NCBI GenBank assembly: GCA_023413015.1
Contig: JAEZQR010000149.1
Coordinates: 1 to 5,097, forward strand
Reading direction: 5' to 3'
Origin: Pseudomonadota bacterium
Lineage (GTDB): Bacteria > Pseudomonadota > Alphaproteobacteria > Sphingomonadales > Sphingomonadaceae
Length of the DNA: 5,097 bases
The notes under the pieces were generated by a model. That model was not told where the DNA came from. It searched no databases and was given only the letters and a program-made list of their open reading frames with translations. Both the position numbers and the translations under genes were made by a program. Shown here in pieces: positions 1-5,097 of the stretch (position 1 is its first letter; the number at the start of each line of letters is the position of its first letter).

Positions 1-1
1 C

Positions 2-1960
2 GGCGGGGCAGTGCAGGTGGTGGCGCCCCGGACTCCGGCGATCCGCCTCGCCGGGCCGGGCGGCGACGGCTGGGTGGCGCAGGTCGTCCGGCCCGAGAAC
101 GGCCCTGAGGACGGCAGCCTGATCGCGCGCGACGAGCGCGGCGCCGTGCTCGCCCGCACCCGCTTCGCCTTCGACGGCGCGACGGCGACGGTTCGCCTGC
201 CGCTCGATCTCGCCAGCCGCAACCGCGTGGCGCGAGTCGAGCTCGGCGAGCCGAACGCCGGCGGTGTCGTCCTCGCCGATGCGGCGGTGGCGCACCCGCG
301 CGTCGCGCTGGTCGACGGTGGGCGGCAGGAAGATGCACCGCCGCTCGAATCGGGCGCCTTCTACGTCCGCCGCGCGCTCGAACCGCATGCCGAGCTTGCA
401 CGCCTGCCCGTCGAGGCAGCCGTCCGCGACCCCGCCAACCTCCTGCTCCTCGTCGATGCGCCCGTGCCGCAGGGGCCGACCGCGCAAGCGCTGCTGGAGC
501 GCGTGCGCAAGGGGGCGGTGGTGGTGAGCTTTGCCGGTCCGCGCATCGCCGAGAACGGGACCGCGCTCAGCCCCGTTCCCTTACGCGCAGGGGCCCGGGC
601 GCTGGGCGGCGTCTTCTCCTGGCAGGCGCCGCAGCGCATCGCTGGCTATGCACCCGACGGGCCGCTGGCACGACTGCCGACCCCGGCCGAGGCGACGGTC
701 GGGCGGCAGATCCTCGCCCGCGACGATACGCCCGGCGTGATGCGCTGGGCGTGGCTGGCGGACGGCACGCCGCTCGTCACCGCGCGCCGCGAGGGGGCGG
801 GGCTGCTCGTCATGGTCCACACCAGCGCGGCGCCCGGCTGGTCGAGCCTGCCGCTCACCGGCCTGTTCGAGGCGATGCTCCGCCGGCTGCTGCCGCTGGC
901 GCTCAACCCGGCCTCGCTCGATATCGCGTCGGACCGGCCGCTGACGCTCGACCGGATGCTCAGCGCCGAGGGCGAGCTGGTGCCGGCGCCGATCCGGGCG
1001 CGGCTGGCGCCCGCCGACTGGGAACGGGCAGTCGCCTCGCCACAGACGCCGCCGGGGCTGTACCGCGCCGGGGACGTGGCGCGCCCGCTCAACCTGATCC
1101 TCGGCCCCGGCTTCCGCTTCGCGCCCCTGAACACCGACGGCTTGCGACTGACCGGAAAGACCGCCGAGCCGGTCGACCTCGGCCGCTGGCTGCTGCTGGC
1201 GGCGCTGCTCCTCGTGGCGGTGGACGGGTTCGTCGCGCTCGGGCTGCGCGGGGCGCTGCCGCGGCTGGCGGCGGCCTCGCTCGCGCTGCTGCTCCTCCAG
1301 CCGGCCCCGGCACAGGCCGCACAGGCGGCGGTCGAGCTCGGCTATGTCCGGACGGGGAACCCCTCCCGCGATGCGGTCAGCGCTGACGGCCTCTCCACGC
1401 TGGCGAAGGTGCTGCGGCTGCGCACCGCGGTCGCGCCGGGAACGCCGGTGGCGGTCGATCCGGCGCGCGACCGGCTCGGCCGCTTCCCGCTGCTCTACTG
1501 GCCGGTGCTGAGCGCCCGCCCGCCCGCGCCCGCCGCGGTCGCCCGCATACGCGACTACCTCGACCGTGGCGGCCTGATCCTGTTCGACTTCATCGGCAGC
1601 AACGAGAATGGCGCCACCGCCCGCGCCGTACTGGGCCCGCTCGGGCTGCCGCAGCTCGAGGAGATCGACGACCGCCACGTCCTCACGCGCAGCTTCTATC
1701 TCATCCGCCGCCCGCCGCCCGGCACCTGGACCGAGGCGGGAACCGACGGCGCGAGCGGCCGGGTCGCCGGTGTGGTGATCGGCAGCCGCGACTGGGCGAC
1801 CGCCTGGTCCGAGCGCAGCCCCGTCCCGCTCGCTCAGCGTGAGGAGGCGTGGCGCTTCGGCATCAACGTCGTCATGTACGCGCTGACGGGCACCTACAAG
1901 GCCGATCAGGTCCATACGCGGACGCTGCTCGACCGGCTGAAGGCCGACAGCCCGCAATGA
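2..1960 (+). CDS. DUF4159 domain-containing membrane protein, 5'-truncated (BatA-like N-terminus missing)
   Basis: This is the C-terminal part of a large membrane protein; the frame is open to the left edge, so the GTG at 11 is probably internal. Residues are numbered from that codon. Residues 139-178 (LLLLVDAP, then VRKGAVVVSFAGP at 165-177) resemble a GATase-like/Rossmann segment. The stretch ending near 298, with VHTSAAPGWSSLPLTGLF, is typical of BatA-type proteins. Two hydrophobic segments follow, at about 393-412 and 419-432, the second ending in AQA-type residues. DUF4159 covers about 441-640: VELGYVRTGN at the start, YLDRGGLILFDF at 516-527, and GINVVMYALTGTYKADQVH beginning at 617. 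Full-length relatives usually carry an N-terminal BatA domain with membrane segments, which would lie off the window. The fragment contains no cysteine. It overlaps the next gene by ATGA, so the two are co-transcribed and probably translationally coupled. The molecular function of DUF4159 is not known to me. Family placement is confident. Confidence 0.9.
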   Translation, partial: GGAVQVVAPRTPAIRLAGPGGDGWVAQVVRPENGPEDGSLIARDERGAVLARTRFAFDGATATVRLPLDLASRNRVARVELGEPNAGGVVLADAAVAHPRVALVDGGRQEDAPPLESGAFYVRRALEPHAELARLPVEAAVRDPANLLLLVDAPVPQGPTAQALLERVRKGAVVVSFAGPRIAENGTALSPVPLRAGARALGGVFSWQAPQRIAGYAPDGPLARLPTPAEATVGRQILARDDTPGVMRWAWLADGTPLVTARREGAGLLVMVHTSAAPGWSSLPLTGLFEAMLRRLLPLALNPASLDIASDRPLTLDRMLSAEGELVPAPIRARLAPADWERAVASPQTPPGLYRAGDVARPLNLILGPGFRFAPLNTDGLRLTGKTAEPVDLGRWLLLAALLLVAVDGFVALGLRGALPRLAAASLALLLLQPAPAQAAQAAVELGYVRTGNPSRDAVSADGLSTLAKVLRLRTAVAPGTPVAVDPARDRLGRFPLLYWPVLSARPPAPAAVARIRDYLDRGGLILFDFIGSNENGATARAVLGPLGLPQLEEIDDRHVLTRSFYLIRRPPPGTWTEAGTDGASGRVAGVVIGSRDWATAWSERSPVPLAQREEAWRFGINVVMYALTGTYKADQVHTRTLLDRLKADSPQ

Positions 1961-3960
1961 TCGCATTCGACCCGCTGCTGCCGTCCTGGCTGCTGGCGCT
2001 GCTCGGGCTCGCGCTGTTCGCGGCCGCGGCAGTTGCCGGCGTCCGCGCGCAGCGGATCGCGCCGCTGCGCGCGCTGCTGGCGATGGCGGCGCTTCTGCTG
2101 CTGCTCAACCCCGTCCGCCGCGTCGAGGAGCGCGAGCGCCAGACCGACGTCGCCGTCGCGGTCGTCGACCGGTCGGCGAGCATGGGCGTAAATGGCGGCG
2201 CGGCACAGCTCGAGCGTTCGATCGCCGCGTTGCGCCAAGCCGCGCCCGACCTCGAATGGCGGATCGTCGAGGCGCGCAGCGAGCCCGGGCAGGGCACGCA
2301 CCTGCTGCCGACGCTCGACCGCGCGCTGCGAGACGTGCCGGCAGATCGGCTCGCCGGCGCGCTGCTCGTCACCGACGGCATCGTGCGCGACACCCCCGAT
2401 GCGAGCGCGCTCCCGGCCGGCAAGCCGGTGCATCTACTGCTTGCCGGGCGTCCGGACGTGCGTGATCGACGCCTCGTGGTGACGCGCGTGCCACCCTACA
2501 GCGTGGTCGGCCGCCCTGCCGCGATCAGCCTGCGGATCGACGACGGCCCCGATGCCCGCGACGGCACCGCGCGCCTCGAATGGCAGGTGAACGGCGTCGC
2601 GCAGCCGGTGCGCGAGGTGCCGGTCGGTGAGGTAGTCACGCTGCCGGTCCCCGTCGAGCGGCGCGGGGATATCGAGGTCGCGCTGTCGGTGAACGCGCTT
2701 GCCGGCGGCGAGGCGACGCTGGTCAACAACCGCGCGCTGGTGCGGCTCAACGGCGTGAGGGACCGGCTGCGCGTGCTGCTGGTGTCCGGCGTGCCCTACC
2801 CCGGCGGGCGGGTGTGGCGCGACACGCTGAAGTCCGATCCGAACATCGACCTCGTCCACTTCACGATCCTGCGCCTCCCCTCCTCCTACGATCCGACACC
2901 GAGCGAGGAACTGGCGCTGATCCCCTTCCCGGTCGAGGAGCTGTTCGAACAGCAGCTCGGCCGGTTCGATCTGGCGATCTTCGACCGCTTCGGGCTCACC
3001 GAGCTGCTGTCGCCGGTCTACTTCGAGCGGCTCGTCACCTATGTGCGCAACGGCGGCGGGATGCTCGTGGTCGCGGGCGACGAATATGCCGAGCCGGGCG
3101 GCCTGCCCGACACCGCACTGCGCGACATCCTGCCGGCGCTTCCCGCCGGCCCGGTGGTCGCGAAACCGTTCACGCCCGCCGTCAGCGATCTCGGCCGCCG
3201 CCATCCGGTGACCGCTACTCTGCAAAGTCCCTGGGGCGCATGGGGCGAGCAGGCCGACGTGCGCCAGTCACGGGCGGAGATCCTGATGACCGGAATCGAC
3301 GGGCGCCCGCTGCTGATGCTCGATCGGCAGGGCAAGGGCCGGATCGGGCTGCTCGCCTCGACCAACGTCTGGTGGTGGGCACGCGCCGTCGAAGGCGACG
3401 GACCGCGCGAGGAACTGCTGCGCCGAACGGTGCACTGGCTGATGCAGGAGCCGGACCTCGCCGAGGACCGGCTCGACCTCAGCGCGCGGGACCGCACGCT
3501 CGACATCGTCGCGCGCGGCGTGAACCCGCCGTCGCAGGTGCAGCTCACGGGCCCCGACGGCACGTCGCGCATTGTCCCGCTCGCCCCGCGCGGGCAAGCC
3601 CTGGCGGCGCAGGTCACGGTCCCCACCGACGGGCTGTATCGGGCCGACGCACCCGGCCTGCGCCGCTTCGTGCTCGCCGGCGACGTGGCCGAGCTGTCGG
3701 AGGTGCGCCCGCGCGCCAATCCGCTTGAGGCGCTGGCGCAGGCGACGGGCGGCGGCAGCTTCCGGCTCGCCGATGGCGTGCCCGATATCCGCCGCACCCG
3801 CGCCGGCGACCGCCAGCAGGGCGGCAACTGGCTCGGCTTGTTACGCAACGAAGGCGGCCGCCTCACCGGCGTCCGCGAGGAGCCGCTGCTGCCGCCCTGG
3901 GCCGCATTCGCAATGTTGACGACGTTGTTGGCACTCGCCTGGTGGCGCGAGCGCGCTTAG
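1957..3960 (+). CDS. Membrane protein with vWA domain and GATase1-like domain (COG5426-like)
   Basis: The product is 667 residues. Two hydrophobic segments (about 10-29 and 37-50) anchor the N-terminus. A vWA domain follows with a complete-looking MIDAS metal site: D71-R-S73-A-S75, T114 in GQGTHLL, and D140 in VTDG. A beta-rich linker leads to a class I glutamine-amidotransferase-like domain starting near R270 (RLRVLLVSGVPYPGG), with VHFTILR, FDLAIFDRFGL and VRNGGGMLVVAGDE (363-376). A tryptophan-rich STNVWWWAR stretch (W472-W474) and HWLMQEP follow. A last membrane segment lies at about 648-663. The protein has no cysteine, so it cannot be an active glutaminase using a Cys nucleophile; 'glutamine amidotransferase' would mislead as a name. 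The ATG at 1957 is chosen because it overlaps the preceding stop (ATGA) and opens on a good membrane segment. A longer in-frame GTG at 1849 would add 36 arginine-rich residues inside the upstream gene. The only SD-like sequence is GAAGG at 1939-1943, 13 nt away, which fits translational coupling. The partner role with the DUF4159 protein is inferred. Confidence 0.88.
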   Translation: MIAFDPLLPSWLLALLGLALFAAAAVAGVRAQRIAPLRALLAMAALLLLLNPVRRVEERERQTDVAVAVVDRSASMGVNGGAAQLERSIAALRQAAPDLEWRIVEARSEPGQGTHLLPTLDRALRDVPADRLAGALLVTDGIVRDTPDASALPAGKPVHLLLAGRPDVRDRRLVVTRVPPYSVVGRPAAISLRIDDGPDARDGTARLEWQVNGVAQPVREVPVGEVVTLPVPVERRGDIEVALSVNALAGGEATLVNNRALVRLNGVRDRLRVLLVSGVPYPGGRVWRDTLKSDPNIDLVHFTILRLPSSYDPTPSEELALIPFPVEELFEQQLGRFDLAIFDRFGLTELLSPVYFERLVTYVRNGGGMLVVAGDEYAEPGGLPDTALRDILPALPAGPVVAKPFTPAVSDLGRRHPVTATLQSPWGAWGEQADVRQSRAEILMTGIDGRPLLMLDRQGKGRIGLLASTNVWWWARAVEGDGPREELLRRTVHWLMQEPDLAEDRLDLSARDRTLDIVARGVNPPSQVQLTGPDGTSRIVPLAPRGQALAAQVTVPTDGLYRADAPGLRRFVLAGDVAELSEVRPRANPLEALAQATGGGSFRLADGVPDIRRTRAGDRQQGGNWLGLLRNEGGRLTGVREEPLLPPWAAFAMLTTLLALAWWRERA

Positions 3961-4487
3961 GCCGCGAGCGTCTGGCGCAGCGGCATCGGCAGCGAGCTGA
4001 TCACGCGCAGTTCGCCTTCAGCAGGCAGCACTACGCCCGGCGCGAGCCGCGCCAGCAGGCGGTGCCGCTCGACGGGTCCCGGCAGCTGCCAGCCGGCGGT
4101 CGGCGCGGCGCTGAAGCCGAAGCGGCCGTAATATTCGGGATCGCCGATCAGCACGATCGCGTCATGGCCGCAGGTATCCGCCACCGCGAGCGAGGTGCGC
4201 ATCAGCCGCTTGCCGAGACCGGTACCCTGAAGGTCGGGCGCGACCGCGACCGGCCCCAGCAGGGTGATCCGGTGCGCCATCGCCCCGTCCCACAGCTCGC
4301 AGGGCCAGTACTGAATCGAGCCGACCAGCCGGCCATGCTCGCGCGCGACGAGGCTCAGGCCCGGGTAAGGCTCGACGCCCTCACGCAGGCGATAGGCCGT
4401 GCGCGTGTGGCGTTCCGGTTCGAAGGCGGCGTCGAGCAAAAGTTCGATGTCGGCGCGATCCGCAGCGCCGGCGGGGTGAAGATGCAT
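3957..4487 (-). CDS. GNAT family N-acetyltransferase, YhbS type (COG3153)
   Basis: This is a 176-residue cytoplasmic enzyme of the Gcn5-related superfamily, which transfers an acetyl group from acetyl-CoA to an amine. The substrate cannot be read from the sequence. The acetyl-CoA binding motif A is clear: LGPVAVAPDLQGTGLGKRLM, with the Q-x-x-G-x-G signature at Q87, G90 and G92. The following GDPEYYGRFGF (115-125) is the hallmark of the YhbS branch. LVGSIQYWP at about 54-62 is the expected central strand. There is no signal peptide or membrane segment, and the length is normal for the family. The start is secure: an in-frame TAG immediately precedes the ATG, and a weak GGAAA Shine-Dalgarno sits 6 nt upstream. 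The gene converges on the vWA/GATase-like gene, with the two stop codons overlapping by 4 bp, and diverges from the glutathione S-transferase gene. It is probably monocistronic within this window. Confidence 0.93.
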   Translation of the reverse strand: MHLHPAGAADRADIELLLDAAFEPERHTRTAYRLREGVEPYPGLSLVAREHGRLVGSIQYWPCELWDGAMAHRITLLGPVAVAPDLQGTGLGKRLMRTSLAVADTCGHDAIVLIGDPEYYGRFGFSAAPTAGWQLPGPVERHRLLARLAPGVVLPAEGELRVISSLPMPLRQTLAA

Positions 4488-4493
4488 CTATAG

Positions 4494-4498
4494 TTTCC
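4494..4498 (-). promoter_or_regulatory. Weak ribosome binding site of the acetyltransferase gene
   Basis: On the minus strand GGAAA lies 6 nt before the ATG at 4487. The pairing potential is modest (GGA core), but the spacing is right, and an in-frame TAG at 4488-4490 rules out a start further upstream. Confidence 0.5.
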
Positions 4499-4505
4499 GT
4501 TCGTC

Positions 4506-4515
4506 CGAAATTTCG
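4506..4515. repeat. 10-bp perfect palindrome CGAAATTTCG upstream of the acetyltransferase start
   Basis: CGAAATTTCG is self-complementary and centred between 4510 and 4511, about 23 bp upstream of the acetyltransferase ATG. Its position would suit an operator for that gene, but it may be chance. There is no direct evidence that a protein binds it. Confidence 0.45.
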
Positions 4516-4542
4516 ACAGGCCGGACGGCCGCCAGCCGCCCC

Positions 4543-4567
4543 CCGCCGCGCGTGCCCTGCGCGGCGG
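4543..4567. repeat. GC-only inverted repeat: 9-bp perfect stem, 7-nt loop
   Basis: CCGCCGCGC (4543-4551) is the exact reverse complement of GCGCGGCGG (4559-4567), with GTGCCCT as loop. The hairpin would be very stable in RNA. No T-run follows on either strand, so it does not look like a classical intrinsic terminator. If the acetyltransferase transcript starts to its right, the hairpin would lie in its 5' leader. Confidence 0.6.
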
Positions 4568-4581
4568 TCAGCCTCGTCGCG

Positions 4582-4630
4582 AAACTCGGATCGATCGAAC
4601 CATCAACGAAACCCCGCTCGTAAACTCGGA
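4582..4630. repeat. Direct repeat AAACTCGGA, two copies 40 bp apart
   Basis: AAACTCGGA occurs at 4582-4590 and again at 4622-4630. Between them lies a TCGATCGA palindrome within a near-symmetric 14-mer (4588-4601). The elements sit in the lower-GC side of the divergent spacer and could be regulator half-sites. With only two copies, chance is a real alternative. Confidence 0.35.
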
Positions 4631-4653
4631 CGCCACTATCACGTACGCAACCT

Positions 4654-4710
4654 CATGCAACTACTATCAATGGCGCCAGACAATGCATGGTAGCCTGACT
4701 TCGTTGCATG
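4654..4710. promoter_or_regulatory. Three TGCATG-type boxes upstream of the glutathione S-transferase gene (possible operator)
   Basis: CATGCAAC (4654-4661) and GTTGCATG (4703-4710) form a perfect 8-bp inverted repeat. A third copy of the core, TGCATG, lies between them at 4684-4689. Core centres are 30 and 21 bp apart, close to three and two helical turns. The last box abuts the ribosome binding region, so a bound protein there could block transcription or initiation. The regulatory role is inference only. Confidence 0.4.
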
Positions 4711-4724
4711 GAGGGTGAACAAGG
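4710..4724 (+). promoter_or_regulatory. Ribosome binding region of the glutathione S-transferase gene
   Basis: Two SD-like elements precede the ATG at 4731: AAGG at 4721-4724 with 6-nt spacing, and a stronger GGAGGG at 4710-4715 that is 15 nt away. The nearer one has the usual spacing. An in-frame TGA at 4716-4718 means the start cannot lie upstream of 4719. Confidence 0.55.
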
Positions 4725-4730
4725 TACGCT

Positions 4731-5097
4731 ATGGTACTGTACGACATGGTGAAGGCGCCGAATCCGCGCCGTGTCCGCATCTTCCTCGCCGAGAAGGGAA
4801 TCGAGGTCGAACGCATCGAGGTCGACATCCCGAGCGGGGCAAACCTGACGCCCGAGTATCGCGCGATCAACCCGCGCGGCGTAGTGCCGACGCTGGTACT
4901 CGACGACGGCACTACGCTCGACGAGTCGATCGCGATCTGCCGCTATTTCGAGACGCTGCAGCCGGAGCCCAACCTGTTCGGCCGCGATGCGATTGAGATC
5001 GCCCGCGTCGAGGCATGGCAACGGCGCTGCGAGTTCGAGGGGCTGTTCAACATCGCGATGGTATTCCGCAACACGGCCGCGCCGTTCGCCAACCGCG
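4731..5097 (+). CDS. Glutathione S-transferase, N-terminal part (cut by window end)
   Basis: The first 122 codons of a cytosolic glutathione S-transferase are present, and the gene continues off the right edge. The N-terminal thioredoxin-like domain (about 1-77) opens with strand VLYD and the APNPRRVRIFLAEKGI helix region. It then shows the NPRGVVPTLVLDDG segment with the cis-proline P53, and the LDESIAICRYFE segment, whose E65-S66 pair normally holds the gamma-glutamyl part of glutathione. The helical C-terminal domain begins near 88 (EIARVEAWQRRCEFEGLF). The loop where many family members carry a catalytic Ser, Cys or Tyr reads K8-A-P-N-P-R here, so the catalytic residue is not obvious. The start at 4731 is chosen because the first beta strand begins directly at residue 2 and an in-frame TGA lies at 4716. 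The role would be conjugation of glutathione to electrophiles or a related thiol reaction; the substrate is unknown. The gene is transcribed divergently from the acetyltransferase gene. Confidence 0.93.
   Translation, partial: MVLYDMVKAPNPRRVRIFLAEKGIEVERIEVDIPSGANLTPEYRAINPRGVVPTLVLDDGTTLDESIAICRYFETLQPEPNLFGRDAIEIARVEAWQRRCEFEGLFNIAMVFRNTAAPFANR

Larger units (their letters stand above)
4488..4730. other. Divergent intergenic region between acetyltransferase and glutathione S-transferase genes
   Basis: This 243-base spacer should hold promoters for both flanking genes. I see no credible small gene in it. The acetyltransferase-proximal part is very GC-rich and contains a strong inverted repeat (4543-4567). 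The part nearer the glutathione S-transferase gene is lower in GC (56 of 110 bases for 4621-4730), as expected for a promoter region. It contains a 10-bp palindrome (4506-4515), a 9-bp direct repeat (AAACTCGGA at 4582 and 4622) and three TGCATG-type motifs (4654-4710). I could not find a convincing sigma-70 -35/-10 pair on either strand. Confidence 0.7.

Noticed and set aside
1849..1956. Upstream in-frame GTG start for the vWA/GATase-like gene
   Set aside because: It would add 36 arginine-rich residues lying inside the preceding gene and ahead of the membrane anchor. The ATGA overlap start at 1957 is far more natural.
581..1966. 461-codon open frame on the minus strand, antisense to the DUF4159 gene
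   Set aside because: Its translation is dominated by R, A, G, Q and E with no recognisable domain, while the plus-strand frame has clear family motifs throughout. Long antisense frames are common in GC-rich genes.
2434..3225. 263-codon minus-strand open frame inside the vWA/GATase-like gene
   Set aside because: It is fully antisense to well-recognised coding sequence, with biased composition and no motif; treated as a shadow.
3942..4493. 183-codon plus-strand open frame over the acetyltransferase gene
   Set aside because: The opposite strand encodes a textbook GNAT protein with acetyl-CoA motif and correct start context; this frame is its mirror.
4596..4621. Possible EcfG-type stress promoter (CGAAC, 18-nt gap, CGTA) in front of the glutathione S-transferase gene
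   Set aside because: Both boxes deviate from the GGAAC / CGTT consensus as I remember it, and such partial matches are easy to find by chance.
4704..4735. Sigma-70-like TTGCAT ... TATGGT pair overlapping the glutathione S-transferase start
   Set aside because: The spacer is 20 nt, and transcription would begin downstream of the start codon, so it could not serve this gene.
4653..5021. 122-codon minus-strand open frame over the start of the glutathione S-transferase gene
   Set aside because: The plus-strand frame gives a clear thioredoxin-fold glutathione S-transferase N-terminus; the antisense frame shows no motif.

Overview
The window is a GC-rich bacterial chromosomal segment with tightly packed genes, short spacers and strong G/C preference at third codon positions. 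This style, and the pairing of a DUF4159 protein with a vWA/GATase-like membrane protein, suggests an alphaproteobacterium. A sphingomonad (Sphingomonas or a relative) is my best guess. It rests on gene content and remembered family resemblance, not on a marker gene. I see no mobile element, tRNA, rRNA or CRISPR array.

Layout. Positions 2-1960 (+) hold the 3' part of a large membrane-protein gene ending in a DUF4159 domain; its N-terminus lies off the left edge. Positions 1957-3960 (+) hold a second large membrane protein, with two N-terminal membrane segments, a von Willebrand A (vWA) domain with an apparently complete metal site, a class I glutamine-amidotransferase-like (GATase-like) domain and a C-terminal membrane segment. 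The two genes overlap by 4 bp (ATGA) and are surely one operon. Positions 3957-4487 (-) encode a GNAT acetyltransferase of the YhbS type, whose stop codon overlaps the stop of the preceding gene by 4 bp tail to tail. Positions 4488-4730 are a divergent intergenic region with several small symmetric elements. From 4731 (+) a glutathione S-transferase gene begins and runs off the right edge.

How the genes work together. The first two genes look like the distal part of the 'MoxR AAA+ ATPase / DUF58 / DUF4159 / GATase-like' cluster known from many Alphaproteobacteria, which resembles the Bat (aerotolerance) operons. The MoxR and DUF58 genes would lie to the left and are not visible here. Both proteins appear to be membrane-anchored with large extracytoplasmic domains, and neither contains a cysteine in the sequence shown. 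The biochemical role of such clusters is not established, so this pair is the least understood part of the window. The acetyltransferase and glutathione S-transferase are ordinary accessory metabolic or detoxification genes, transcribed divergently from the shared spacer.
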